From contig JBANSL010000014.1 in the NCBI GenBank assembly GCA_037127255.1, positions 63,813,646 through 63,877,645 of the forward strand: a stretch of DNA of 64,000 bases, given 5' to 3'. Made by a program: the position numbers and the translations under genes. This document shows, piece after piece, positions 41,816 through 53,936 of this stretch. The notes beneath the pieces were generated by a model that worked only from the letters and a program-made list of their open reading frames with translations, ran no database searches and had not been told where the DNA came from. The stretch is from Persicaria tinctoria (lineage: Eukaryota; Streptophyta; Magnoliopsida; Caryophyllales; Polygonaceae). How positions within the stretch are numbered: the stretch's first letter is position 1; each line of letters begins with the position of its first letter.

Positions 41816-44800
41816 TGTTCTGTGTAAAGGTATCTATACATAGAACTAAGGATTCCCACATGCAATGGCCAACATATAGAGTAGGAGCATTAGGTAGATA
41901 ATCAAAGAGAAAAAGTAAAGAGCTGAGTACCTTGTTCAAATAATTCATCTGGGTAACCACACATGTCTCGGGGTATACTAATTGATTCATTCCTAATAGT
42001 GTTAGTTTCAAATCAATCCCGATTGCTTTAACACTCATGAATGTCATTCAATACAAAAAATCTAGCTAAATTCTCCAAAAATATAAAGAAATAAAGAAAA
42101 AATTGATGACATCACATATGATACATACCGATAAAGACCCTACAATTAAGCAAACACAAATATAAACCATTACATGTGTCTGCCTATATTGTAGAATAAA
42201 TTGAAATATGAGAACAAGCACAGTTGTCATGACCAAGGCAGTATAGAAGAGAAAACATGCTATGTATGTTTAGCACACGAGGTACATGTTACAGTTGGCC
42301 TGTAAATCTGAAACAGATGCGTTTGAGGAGGAATTTTGAGTGGAAGCTTGATACTTCTAAGTAGCAGCTCCAAGTTGACTCACCTGAATAATGAGTGAAG
42401 CTTAAGGAACCAAAAGAAAGAATAAAAATATATGCAAATTTATAGTATCAAAAGGTATACAACATATCAATATTCAAGCGAAAATGGAAGGTTGAACAGA
42501 AAGCCATATCCAGCTCCTAGTATTTTAGGACACTGATCGCAGCTAAAAGAAAAAAGAAGAAGAAGCCAAGTCCAGATTATGAAGTGCTAATAGCAGCCAA
42601 GCTCTCTCAACAAGTTTCCCCATCCCAAAGTCCCAAATGGTATATTTATTATATCATCAAGCTCTTCTATACAAAGCAGTACCCACCAAACTCAGCTAAC
42701 TCTGAATGATTAAAAGAAAAGGAAGGGAAGTTGTTCAAATGGTTTATTCATTAAATCTATAGTTTTCTCTCCTGCATTTACTCAGACTCTTAACCAACTC
42801 CTCAAAAAAAAGAGAAAGATACAAGGTCCTGCTCCTTTATGTATGAAAATTGTTCAGAGGAAGAAAACAAATGTACCCATAATGGAACCATGAAAGCAGT
42901 TAATTCTATAGAATGAAACAGAAGATTGCCTTAACTCATTGGTTGCTTTGAGCTACTCGAAAATCCACTTTATGAATAATCAGGAAAACAAGTGATCTCT
43001 AATCATACTATATTGAATTAGAGTGAAAGAAAGATAAGAAGCATAAAACCTAATAAATCCGCACCTTACAACAGATGTTCGTGTAGTCATAAACAGAATG
43101 GTCAGGCACAAGGGACACTAGTTACATATAATTTTCATGCAGTGGTGAGAATAACATTTACAAATTAAATGCAAGTAAGAACAGATAAGGAAATTCAATC
43201 GTACTTTGATCCATCGGCTGAAATATACACGAACAGCAGAAAGAATGGCTGCATGGAGTTGTAACTGGTTCAAAAAGTAGTTTTAGACAGTGTAGAGTGG
43301 TGTACAAATAAGCAAATACCAGTAGCTCAATAGGGCATATGGAAGGTTATGTCTGAATGGCATGAAATGTTTAAAAATAAAATAGCCTACATATTATGTT
43401 GTGTGTACATGGAATTAAGGGACAGCAAGAGCATACTTGCATTCAGAGATCATAAGCTTATCTGCAACTGGTATTAATTTTGGCTCCAACAAGGAAAATC
43501 CCCGTAGTTCATAACGGCAAGTTTGAAAAAAAAAACCTGATCAATGCTTCCTTTGGGACCACTGATGATAAGTTTCATTAATTGGATATCCACAAAGAAA
43601 CCATATGCCATATAGCAAATTGGCAAATTCATGTTGTCAAAATCCTCTTAATTCATACCAATAGCAAGTTTGAAGTAAAAAAAAATACCTGATCATTGAT
43701 TCCTCTGGAACCATTAGAATGCTTTGTCCATCCATCTTGAATGAGATTAAAAGCTTCAACATGTGACAAAAATGAAGTGAAGAAATGCTGGCAAAATCAT
43801 AAGCATTAGATTCAAACGCAACTTGTAAAATCAATTGCTTATATTTGCTAAAATAATAAGCATTAAATTCATTCTCCAATCTCCAAGGGAAAAGGCAGAA
43901 AACTAGAAAGATTATTGCATTACTCGGATTGGGGAGTGGGGGGGTTGGAATCGAAATATAACAACAAAAGACAAGCTACTCATGCATTACTTGGTAAAAT
44001 AGATATGCTTAATCTAACTGGCAAACCTAGTCTCAAATCCAAAGATGTTTGAGTAAAAGCACATGTAGGAATCAAACAAGTACATATGACCCTGCAATAA
44101 CAGAGGAGTTGAGATAGGTGAATTAGAAATAAAACTTCGATAGGTTTGATAGATGACGGGATACTGAAACTTGAGTTATATGAGGAAAGTTATCATAAAG
44201 GAATATATCATAAAGGAAAGTTATATGAGGTGATTGTATCTGCCATTAAATTTAATTAAAACAAAAAATGGATGTGTCCTAGATCAAATTTTCAGAGTGA
44301 AAGAGACATTGCAAGAAACACTCAGATAAGAGAAAACCCTATCCAGACAAACGGAATTGAAACACAAGTTGGCTAAGAACCAATTCAAAAAATAGCAACT
44401 GAAACCTGACAAATAGCATCAATAAGCTATTTTTTCCCAATTAGTAACTAAGATCCATCTTTAAATTGCGATATCCATCAAATTCAATGACAGAGTGAAT
44501 GAATAGATCAGAAGCAGCTACTCACTACTTCAGCCAGAAGACGGAATAGTTGGCCATACTCTTATGTCCTTGAAGCCAACTGCCATCAGAAAGCGAAACA
44601 AGAACCATTACAAACACCAAGATTCATAATCAATTTGACAAAAGAAATAGGCAGAACTCGACTGAAAATCAAGAGAGTGAAATGCTCACAAGAAGAAACG
44701 AAATACGGTAACTAGCTAGAGCAAAAATTTTGAAATTGAATCAGAAAGAGTGAAATTGCAACATCTTCGAGTCTAAATCAAGAACCCTAAACATCATCTT

Positions 44801-45250
44801 CAAGTCTCATCTAGAGAGTAAGGAAGAGTACTTACCGTCGTTTACAACAGAAAGAGTGAAATTGATTTCACTCTTTTGTGTGAAATCAATTTCAAACAAA
44901 AGAGTGAAATTGCAACAACAAAATCGGAGCAGAGAGTAGGAGTAGAGAGTAAAGAGGAGTACTTACCGTCGCTCTTGATCCCGGTCGTTCCATTGGTTGC
45001 ATCGCCTACAACATCATCTTCGAGTCTCTTCTACCGAGCCATTCGTCGAGCGAGCGACTGAGCGAGCCCTTCATCGAGGGAGCGAGGGAGCGAGGGAGCC
45101 CAGATATGGAGAAACGGATCGAGAATGAAAGAGAGATGGACAGAGGTTGGGCAAGAGGGAGAAACCAAAAGAAGTGCCATGAGAGGTGGAGAGAGGAAAG
45201 ACGGAGTTTAGCAGATCTGGGGAAACGGGTGAACTGAGAAGAATGAAAGA
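41816..45250 (-). other. Unrecognised region with exon-like traces on the minus strand
   Basis: No conserved protein is found. Splice-donor-like sites on the minus strand repeat: ACGGTAAGTACTC at about 44,830 and again near 44,960, and TGATCAGGT near 43,537 and 43,692 within a small direct duplication (43,500-43,760). A GC-rich first-exon-like block with 'gagggagcgagggagcg' lies at 45,040-45,110. The pattern fits a spliced noncoding transcript or an eroded captured gene. A 23-codon frame starting at about 45,076 is too short to support. Confidence 0.35.
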
Positions 45251-45885
45251 TAGATTAGGGTTAGTGACTTACAAATTTTCAGTGAAATTTTGGGCGGAAA
45301 AAACTTCCGCCAAATAAACATCCCAATTTCCAAATTATATTTTGGCCGAAAAAAATCCCGCCAAACCTTCCCTATGAAGTTAAACAAAAAGGAATGAATT
45401 TTTTTTAAAAGTTTTAATAATATAATTACGTTTGTCTTAACACATGAGGTACAAATTTATTTTTTAGAACAATGTAAAATTATTTTTAAGTTTAATATAT
45501 TTTAAAAAATTTATTAAATTTTATATTTAAATATATTAATGATATCATTAACAAAATATATAACATAATATGGAAAATATATTAATTTTAAGTTTTTTTA
45601 GATTATATATTACTTTCATACTTTTAAGTTTTTAGATTATATTTTACTTTAATATTATGATAATTTTTATCTAATAAAAACAGATGAATTAAGGTGAAAA
45701 TATATTAATTTTTATATTATTAATTCTTTTTAAAAACTTTATTAAATTTTTATTTTGATAAACATCTTTAAAATAAAAAATAAATAAATGGATAAAAAGT
45801 TATAATACATTCATTAATTTTATGTTTTAAATTTATTGGTAATAATATATCAAATTGAATCATAAATAAAATAATGAATACAATG

Positions 45886-45887
<2 letters not shown>
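45251..45887. other. AT-rich DNA with a GGCGGAAAAAA palindromic block
   Basis: 'gggcggaaaaaacttccgcc' (45,292-45,311) is an inverted repeat, followed at 45,345-45,365 by a diverged 'ggccgaaaaaaatcccgcc'. It looks like a transposon terminus, but no partner was found. The rest is AT-rich. Confidence 0.4.

Positions 45888-45954
<67 letters not shown>
45888..45954. repeat. (TA)n microsatellite
   Basis: About 33 TA units. It generates long Tyr-Ile open frames on the minus strand that are not genes. Confidence 0.97.
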
Positions 45955-45957
<3 letters not shown>

Positions 45958-46229
45958 GATAAATCCATAGAATATAGTAGTAAAATCAATTAATATTATA
46001 TTTAAATATAATTTATTTTTCAAAATATATGAATAAAATATTGTCACCTGCATATTTAATTTATTTTTTCCAAAAAACATCCCAAATTAGTTTTTTCCCA
46101 AATCTTCTTTAAATGTTTTAGAGATAAGGTAATCAACTAAACTCTTGGAGATAATAAATACAATTAGAATCTTCAACTAAAATTTATTTAAAATAAATTA
46201 AATAAAGTAAAAAAATGGCATAGACATCC

Positions 46230-46670
46230 GAAAAAATTAAATTCTACAACATTTTAAATAATGTTACAATGAAATGTAAAATGTGTTACATATACAAAAG
46301 TGTTACATCATTATAAATAATGTTACATCCAGTGTAACATAATTTGTGCTAATGTAACATTTTATCAATAAAAGTTAAAATATGTTACAATAGATACCTA
46401 TGGTAACAGTTTTTGAAAATATTACATAATAAATGTTACATTAGGGCTTTATATGTAGTAGTGTGAGTTATAAAATTGCACTTTTTAGTTTTATATTTGC
46501 ACTTTTTCAAACTAAAATTGCACATTTAAATTCTAAAATTGTACATTCAAACTAAAATCTAATTTGTTCTCCCTAAACTAAAAATCTAATTTGGGCACTT
46601 TATAATATTAGTTTTGCACTTTTTAATCTAATTTGTGCATTTTATGATTTGGTTCTCCCTAAACAAAAAA
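46230..46670. repeat. Two short-unit arrays: TGTTACA then TTGCACTTT
   Basis: 46,255-46,445 holds about ten 'gttaca' motifs spaced 15-35 bases apart. 46,470-46,660 holds repeated 'attgca(c/t)(a/t)ttt' and 'ctaatttg(t/g)gca' units. The arrangement (short-unit array beside a tRNA-like sequence) parallels 40.8-41.8 kb and 55.8-56.1 kb. Confidence 0.7.
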
Positions 46671-47052
46671 CAGTGTCAGCAACTAAAATTCATAGATGGA
46701 GGTGGTAAACGCTAGCATTCATAACCAACATTGCTGACGCCGAGAAAAAATAGTCTTTTACGAAGGGTTTGAGTGATTGGGAAATTTGAATCATCGCAAT
46801 CCCTTTATTAATTTTAGAATTTCTATCAGTTAAGCCGATTATGTTGTGAAATTAGCTTACTATATTATATAACAAACTTACATTCAAGAGTCCAACCCCT
46901 TCTGTCAGCACAAAACCCATTCATCCAGTCCAACCCCTTCTGTCAGCACAAAACCCATTCATCTAGTGTACAAAACCCATTCAAGAAAAAATCACAATTC
47001 AAACACTAAGTAAAATTCAAACTAAAACTGCACCTTTTAATCACAATTCAAT
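46671..47052. other. Noncoding DNA with a short direct repeat
   Basis: 'gtccaaccccttctgtcagc' followed by 'acaaaacccattcat' occurs near 46,890 and 46,928. No gene is seen. Confidence 0.5.
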
Positions 47053-47123
47053 ATGCCTATATGGGATTCGAACTCACATCTTTGTGCACAAGCACAATGC
47101 TCTCCCATTTGAGCTAATAGGCT
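47053..47123 (-). other. tRNA-like sequence T2
   Basis: On the minus strand GCCTATTAGCTCAAATGGGA, then GAGC and, after a hairpin, GAGTTCGAATCCCATATAGG. The acceptor pairs over 6 bases (GCCTAT/ATAGGC), and the D-arm and TTCGAAT T-loop are good. The central hairpin is TTGTGC-TTGT-GCACAA with a 4-base loop, not a 7-base anticodon loop. Confidence 0.6.
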
Positions 47124-47515
47124 AAAAACATTCGACTAGGAAACTCAATAACTCCACAACCAAATGAATAGCTCCAAAATCAAATAGTGACAGTGAAATA
47201 ATTGCTTCCATGCCTTTAACCAAAAATTGAACTCGAAAACAATAGGCCCACCAAGACCAAATTGCATCCTCCAACTAACCCACAAAAAATGCCCAGCCAA
47301 ATTCTAAAACAAAACACACTAACCCATCCCAATTTGACTTCAAAAAAACAAAATAAAAATTCAACAGTGAATGCTCAGCAAAATAAACTAATGATAGCAA
47401 CAGTAGCTTTAGGTATGAAGGATATGGATTCTGATTTCTATGAATTCCTTGAGAATACCTACTTCAACTCTCTTACAGGGGATAAATCCAGTAAGGGTAG
47501 AACTTGTAGGTAAAG

Positions 47516-47767
47516 TTACATTAAAGTCCATTTATAAGGAAGTGGTGAAATGAGGAAACTTTCATGAAAAATCCAATAAGCTAAGCCAGGACTCACAACT
47601 GCAAGAGCGTCCAAAATGATCCTCCACTGCACACCAGCAGGAATGCTAGAAGTTGCAGCAAACAGAACCGTTGCTCCAATCAGGATATTTTGTAAGGTCT
47701 GGAATGACTCATAAGCATGTTTGCATGACATACACTTGAGTGTGTGATGTTCAAATCTGTCCAACAT
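47516..47767 (-). pseudogene. PAO: Terminal exon of a pheophorbide-a-oxygenase-like protein
   Basis: On the minus strand, after an intron-like 'cttgaaag' acceptor, the frame reads MLDRFEHHTLKCMSCKHAYE, then ILIGATVLFAATSSIP, then a hydrophobic stretch ending at a stop at 47,516. This is the C-terminus of chloroplast Rieske monooxygenases of the PAO/ACD1 group, with the characteristic CxxC (CMSC) and membrane segments that anchor the enzyme. PAO opens the macrocycle of pheophorbide a in chlorophyll breakdown. The final ~15 residues (HESFLISPLPYKW...) diverge from the usual acidic tail. No Rieske or iron-binding exon was recognised upstream, so this is an isolated exon. Confidence 0.72.
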
Positions 47768-48800
47768 CTTTCAAGTAAGGAAACTAATTAAAACACAGCT
47801 ACAATTAAAGATCGAATATGGTACCAGCATACACCGTACCTTAACCAAAGTTCATAAAATTGGAGTGAAGATTAGGATAAAAAAATTTCATTTTATGAAG
47901 AAAAAACAAAAGGTCCAAATATTCAATCTACAATGAATCAAGCACGCTTGGAGAAAAACGTTCAAAGCATGATGTTTCAGCAGTTGAGCAACCAAAGCAT
48001 ACACAATTCAAGTGAAGAAATGCAATCAAGTAGTCTTATAACTTTAAGGGCCATGTAAAACTCTATTCAAGTGAACAAATGCAATCAAGTAGCCACGATT
48101 TGGTACTTAAATAAATTACTCTTCCTCAAATCCCTCTTGGGATGAGCAGTACGGATATTATGGCAAAACCAATGAGCTAAACAGTTCCAAAAAATGAATT
48201 TCCAATCAGATAAAGAGTCGCATACGAAAAACATTGGGTTCCAAAAGCCCTAAGCACTGAGGTAAGTCTCTCGACATTGCTTCCATAAAGAACACAAGAA
48301 GCAACTAAGCCGGGCATACCTGAGGAATGGTATATAACATAATGACAACAGTTTCAGAAGAAATTGAGAATGATCCTATGAGTCTAATTACAGATGATTC
48401 TCATAACACAGGGAACCTTTGTAACCTATGTGCTTCTCTCATGTATACATATATCTGCATTGATATCTCAAGATAAAGGGAGAAAAGATATCCAATTTCT
48501 ATGTAATCGATGTCCGGAATTCATAATCTGCAACTGCACCATTCTATCGAATTTTAAACCTAAAGATGAAGATGATTGGAGTATGGCAAAATTTGTTTTC
48601 TAAGTAAAATAAAAACACAGAACATAATCAAAGAAAGAAAAAGAAAGGAATCATACCAACGACGGTGTTGATAGGCTTCCAAGTATCTCACAATCCATGA
48701 ATCAGTGCAGTTTCTTAAACTCCCGGCCAAACATGGGTACAACAGTGACCCTAGGATGTGTAGATCTAGTCCAATTTGGCATCGGCGTAGGTGCACTCGA
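47768..48800. other. Noncoding DNA upstream of the PAO-like exon
   Basis: Local duplications ('caagtgaa(g/c)aaatgcaatcaa' near 48,010 and 48,068) occur. No further PAO exon could be identified on the minus strand. A minus-strand frame at 48,660-48,790 has splice-like borders but no recognised domain. Confidence 0.4.
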
Positions 48801-49340
48801 TAGGAGAGAAGTCACATCTAAAGATCAGGCTTCCGACAGGCCCCTGCTGATGTCGCTCCCGTTCAGTGAGCGAGAGATCTCTCTGGGCGAGCGATCTGAG
48901 GAGGAGAGGTGAGCGAGCGATCTCAGGCGGAGCGATTTGAGAGAGAGAGATCTCTAGATCCACCGAGGAGATCTCGGATCTCAGAGGAGGAAGGGCCCCC
49001 GTGTGAACTCCGGCGATTGCAATTCACCACGAGATGGCGTCCATGGAGACGATGGAGAGAGGATCCCGAGCAATTTCGTCTTGGTCGTCGTCCAATTGCG
49101 CCTCCAATGGTGAGGACTCTTCCCGAGCACGAGGAGACGATGATGGAGCGAGGAGCTCGGCCCTGGATCACCACGCTGCGAAGTGTTGCTCCTCATCAGC
49201 GAATACGACTAGGAATGAGGTGCCATGGTCGGCGACGTCGAAGCTTTGCCTCCAGACTCGGCGGCGAGCCCTCTACGAGAGAGATCTTGTGGCACAGTTT
49301 TACAATTTGGAAAAGGTATATATAGCCTACAGAGAAGCGA
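48801..49340 (-). other. GC-rich, promoter and first-exon-like block
   Basis: GAGCGAGCGATCTC-type repeats and overlapping frames on both strands. A symmetric TATATATA lies at 49,316-49,324. On the minus strand a GC-rich transcript could start there and run toward the PAO-like exon, but no conserved protein is seen. The composition resembles the GC-rich inner arms of the Mutator-like elements. Confidence 0.35.
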
Positions 49341-49354
49341 ACTTCGTCGCCGAT

Positions 49355-49625
49355 TCCGTTCCATTCTAAAATCAATTAGCAATAGAAGGAGTAGCAACTT
49401 TCAATATGAGACACTTTTGGTCTCATTCGCATCTCTAACACGTCCCCGCAAATAAAACTATAGCTATATGCGCTAGTAGCCTATAGCTAGCACATAAGTC
49501 GTGTGATGTTCCATTCTAAAACCAATTGGCAATAGAAAAAGTAGCTCAACGACTCATATACTAAGGCTTGTTATGTCTAACTTTCAATGTGGGACACTTT
49601 TGGTCTCATTTATATCTCTAACAAA
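49355..49625. repeat. Direct repeat of a TE-like segment
   Basis: 'ccattctaaaa(t/c)caatt(a/g)gc' with 'aatagaa' occurs at 49,361 and 49,511. 'gacacttttggtctcatt' followed by 'atctctaaca' occurs at 49,411 and 49,592. The period is about 150-180 bases. Confidence 0.8.
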
Positions 49626-50770
49626 AGGGAAGGCTATGCCGTCGAATTGTTGTATAGTCCAGTAGGATTATCGAGAGCCTTGCTCTTTGTTTTTGTTCAC
49701 CACAAAAAAAGGGGGAGAGGTGTAGGTGTGGAGACTGGCGATGAAATGTGGTGGTGATGGTAGTTGAGGCGCTTGGGGCTTGCCTGAAACCGGAATGAGA
49801 GAAGGAGAGGGGAGCTGTTTGTGTGGGGGGACTGAGAGCATGAGCAACCATGGGATTTACTTACCTTAAGATTGCTAAAAGGTAAGCCCATGGTTGTGGG
49901 GTTTACCTTAAGGTAAGGGATGGAAAGGGGTTACCTTGGTAGAGAGAGGCAACCTCTTCCCTTTTCTAGTTTTATATATATTTGAAGCAAGATAAGAATT
50001 TGGTTCACTAGACAAGCCTAGAGAAACCGAGAGACCGGACAAGTCGGTAGATGGGCTAGCATCATGTACAACTGAAAGAAAATTACAGAAACAAATGACT
50101 GAAGCAAATAACACAAATGAAATTGTAATACTATTATGACTTTCTTCGCATAAGAATTTACACATGGTTTGATAGATTATATTCTCTACTAGTTTTTTTT
50201 TTTGAATTGTAATACTATTATAATTTTTTTGGGTTGCAAAATTAAAATTAAAAATTTTCTTTGTTTCTTCAAATAATTGGTTCATAAGGTTTACACCCAC
50301 ATCAATTTTTATTCTTATTAGTTATAAAAATGTTATGGATCAATTTATTATTGCTTTTAAATATTTATGTTATATAGATAGTAAACATGAAAAGTAATTG
50401 TATATCATTAGATAAATCTATTGATCGCTATTTATCTACTTTCTACATTATAATTTGGATTTATTATGTTAGTATTTGTTATATAAAATTTTGAATGTTT
50501 TGTTAATAAATTAGATTTTATTATATTATTTATATTTAAATTATTTTTTATTAAATTTTATGTGAAGATTAAAATAGTTTATTTGAATTTTTTAATAAAA
50601 AATTTCAAGTAATATCATAAAAATAATAGGCGTTGTAATGACTTAAGATATGAGGTTGAGAATTAATATAAATATTTTGATGATAAGATTTTATTGTTCA
50701 ATAGATAATTAATTAATAATAAAATCTTATCATTAGATATATATAATGAACTAAAATAATTAATCTTAAT
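49626..50770. other. AT-rich DNA with a palindromic TE-like end
   Basis: 49,846-49,925 contains 'aaccatggg' and 'cccatggtt', with 'ttaccttaag' repeated on either side, an imperfect palindrome resembling a MITE end. The rest is AT-rich and lacks genes. Confidence 0.4.
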
Positions 50771-51026
50771 GACTAAAGATAAAATAATTCAAGGCACAAT
50801 ATTTATAAATTAACTCATGATGAAATGATAGATTTTGTAACCACTTAAGATATGAGATGGAGATATAAGATAGCACGTGGATAAAAAGATTGGGTCACTG
50901 TCTAACGTGACATAAATATATTAGATCATCATTAATTGACGTGTTAAAAAACTCATGTCAGATTGCACCAGAAAACGACACACAAGCAAATTGTACTAGA
51001 GGAGACTTTAAGTCTCTATTTTATTA

Positions 51027-51090
<64 letters not shown>

Positions 51091-52700
51091 ATCAATTTTG
51101 CACACCCCTTAGTGTGTATCTTGTGCACAATGTGGGCCTTTGATCTAAAGGAAATAGAAGGCTAGGATGATGCCACGTCAATTTGGTTGTTTTTTTAAAA
51201 AAAAAAAATTGGAAAAGAAGCCCAAACTCAAAGATCCAGGCGTGTAGCTTGTGTAAAGGAAATTGAAATAAAACCCTAGCAAATGATTTCTTCATCCTCG
51301 TGGAGCACTCAGAGCCCCAATGTCGAGTTGACGGCGGAGCACGAAGATTCGAATTGCTGGGCGGTGGCAGCGTGGTGGTGGCGACGTCGGTACTCGGCGC
51401 CTTCTTCATTTTCATGGAGCCGTGTAAAGGAAATTGAAATAAAACCCTAGCAAATGATTTCTTCATCCTCGTGGAGCACTCAGAGCCCCAATGTCGAGTT
51501 GACGGCGGAGCACGAAGATTCGAATTGCTGGGCGGTGGCAACGTGGTGGTGGCGACGTCGGTACTCGGCGCCTTCTTCATTTTCATGGAGCCCCTATTCC
51601 GGTGGATCTGAAGAGCCTCAGATCCGGGAGGTCGGCGATGGCGGTTCTCAGATCCGGAAGCCAAAGATCCGATTTGCTGCGAATCAGTTGTATGGGAGCG
51701 GAGGCGGCGGTGGTGTGACTAAAGATAAAATAATTCAAGGCACAATATTTATAAATTAACTCATGATGAAATGATAGGTTTTGTAACCACTTAAGATATG
51801 AGATGGAGATATAAGATAACACGTGGATACAAAGATTGGGTCACTGTCTAACATGACATAAATATATTAGATCATCATTAATTGGCGTGTTAAAAAAACT
51901 CATGTCAGATTGCACCAGAAAATGACACACAAGCAAATTGTACTAGAGGAGACTTTAAGTCTCTATTTTATTAATATAATACATATATAGGATGGATCAA
52001 TTGTGCACACCCCTTAGTGTGTATCTTGTGCACAATGTGGGCCTTTGATCTAAAGGAAATAGAAGGCTAGGATGATGCCACGTCAACTTGGTTGTTTTTT
52101 TTAAAAAAAAATTGGAAAAGAAGCCCAAACTCTAAGATCCAGGCGTGTAGCTTGTGTAAAGGAAATTGAAATAAAACCCTAGCAAATGATTTCTTCATCC
52201 TCGTGGAGCACTCGGAGCCCCAATGTCGAGTTGACGGCGGAGCACGAAGATTTGAATTGCTGGGCGGTGGCAGCGTGGTGGTGGCGACGGCGGTACTCGG
52301 CGCCTTCTTCATCTTCATGGAGCCCCTATTTTGGTGGATCCGAAGAGCCTCAGATCCGGGAGGTCGACGATGGCGGTTCTCAGATCCGGAAGCCGAAGAT
52401 CCGATTTGCTGCGAATCAGTTGTATGGGAGCGGAGGCGGCGGTGGTGTGACTAAAGATAAAATAATTCAAGGCACAATATTTATAAATTAACTCATGATG
52501 AAATGATAGATTTTGTAACCACTTAAGATATGAGATGGAGATATAAGATAACACGTGGATAAAAAGATTGAGTCATTGTCTAACGTGACATAAATATATT
52601 AGATCATCATTAATTGACGTGTTAAAAAACTCATGTCAGATTGCACCAGAAAACGACACACAAGCAAATTGTACTAGAGGTCTATTTTAGTATATTATAT
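50771..52700. repeat. Three-copy composite tandem block
   Basis: A ~263-bp AT-rich block starting GACTAAAGATAAAATAATTC begins at 50,771, 51,717 and 52,449. It matches, in reverse, the 5' half of the Helitron-like elements at 5.2-5.9 kb (reverse complement: 'aaaatagagac', 'aacacgtcaattaatgatga'). After copies 1 and 2 follow a Micron-like left end ('ggatcaatt(t/g)tgcacacccc') and GC-rich gene-start-like DNA. The latter has an internal 171-bp tandem duplication in copy 1 (51,251 and 51,422). The gene-like part reads MISSSSWSTQSPNVEL on the plus strand, after an 'aaaccctagcaa' leader; the protein is not recognised. Confidence 0.88.
51032..51085. repeat. (TA)n microsatellite at the edge of a Micron-like end
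   Basis: About 27 TA units directly before 'gatggatcaattttgcacac'. Confidence 0.96.
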
Positions 52701-52711
52701 ATATATATATA

Positions 52712-53155
52712 GGGAGTGGTTCCAGAGTGCACACCCCTTAGGGTGTGCATTGTGCACAAATATTATTCGGTGAAATGTGAAACATTATTCGGTGAAATTT
52801 TAAGCATTATTCGGTGAAATGTGAAACATTCTACCGAACACTGTTATGTTTTTTTTCCGTTCAGTTCAGATGAAAACGTCCCAATTCCACTGAATAATTT
52901 ATAACATTCTACCCAATAATGTTTAGTTTTTTTATTTATCCATTTCAAATAAAAGAAACCTCAATTCCCTAAACAATAGTTACAATTTATATGGAATGCC
53001 TCAAATTTCACCAAATAATGTTTCACATTCTTCTAAACAATACTCACATTTCACCGAATAATGCTTCAAATTTCACTGAATAATGTTTCACATTTCACCG
53101 AATAATATTTTGTGCATAATGCACATCCTAAGCCTTGTGCACAAGTTACCCATTC
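52712..53155. mobile_element. (TA)n-flanked inverted-repeat element, copy B (Micron-like)
   Basis: Nearly identical to 32,691-33,144, from GGGAGTGGTTCCAGAGTGCA to 'gtgcacaagttacccattc'. The left end follows a TA run at 52,691-52,711. The original right TA flank was broken when the element at 53,162 inserted; its counterpart now lies at 61,675-61,708. Confidence 0.83.
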
Positions 53156-53460
53156 TATATAGGAGGGTTAACAAAAATATCCAAAAAAATTCCTCTAATT
53201 AGAGGAGTATCCATAAATTTGAAAAAAGTGCAAAAGTGTCCATCCCCCTTACCCCCTTGCCCCCTCTCGGTGCCCCCCCATCGCTGGACCGTTGACCAAC
53301 TCCTTCAGATTTTTTTTAAAAATATTTTTATACATGTCAGCACTTTCAGATATGCAACTATAACCCGATGTTATGCAAATATAATATTATGTTATGCAAG
53401 CTTAAAAAACCTTATGGAAAGAATATGCAAATCCATATATATTTTAAAATTGCATTAATA

Positions 53461-53513
53461 TATCTTATTTGCACATAAGCACATCGCTCTACCATTTATT
53501 GACATAAGAGGCT
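53461..53513 (-). other. Partial tRNA-like sequence T3
   Basis: On the minus strand AAAGCCTCTTATGTC, then GGTAGAGCGATGTGCTTATG match the 5' half of T1 and T4; the T-arm is deleted. The following 'aataagatatatta' is the shared 3' flank. Confidence 0.5.
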
Positions 53514-53514
53514 T

Positions 53515-53936
53515 TAAAATTGCATTAATGTCAAACCCGACGTTGCTGACACCAACATTCCTGACACCGTTGACACTGACATTGTTGACATTGTTGGCAC
53601 TGCTGACACTGTCACCACTAACATTGCGAACACCACCAACATTTTCCATATTAGCGTTGACGTTAATGTCGGCTAACGCTGACATCGGAGATGTTGACGC
53701 TGCTGACGCTGACATCGGAGATGTCAGCTGACGCCGACATCGATGTTGCGAACACTGTTGACGCCGACGTCGAAGATGCTTTTTTTTTTGTGCCAACACT
53801 TCTTTTTTTCGTGTAAGCACTAATATTGTTGACACTGCTGACATTGTCACCATTAACATTGTGAACACCGCTAACATTTTCCGTGTCAGCGCTGACGCTG
53901 ACGCCGACATCGGAGATGTTGACGCTGCTGACATTA
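53515..53936. repeat. Degenerate GCTGACATTGTTGACAC array
   Basis: Many copies of 'ctgacattgttgacac' and 'gacgctgctgac(a/g)' with a 6-18-base rhythm. The Ser/Ala/Thr-rich minus-strand frame is a by-product. Confidence 0.85.

Noticed and set aside
45251..45385. Right end of the element starting at 37,256
   Set aside because: The palindromic GGCGGAAAAAA block does not match the GGGGTAATTTGCG terminus, and no 9-bp duplication of ATATTATTT follows.
45768..46080. Minus-strand Ile/Tyr-repeat proteins
   Set aside because: Translation of a (TA)n microsatellite.
48560..48796. A second PAO exon on the minus strand
   Set aside because: Splice-like borders but no alignable PAO motif in any frame.
53455..53934. 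159-aa Ser/Ala-rich frame
   Set aside because: Arises from the degenerate GCTGACATTGTTGACAC array, with no start context or domain.
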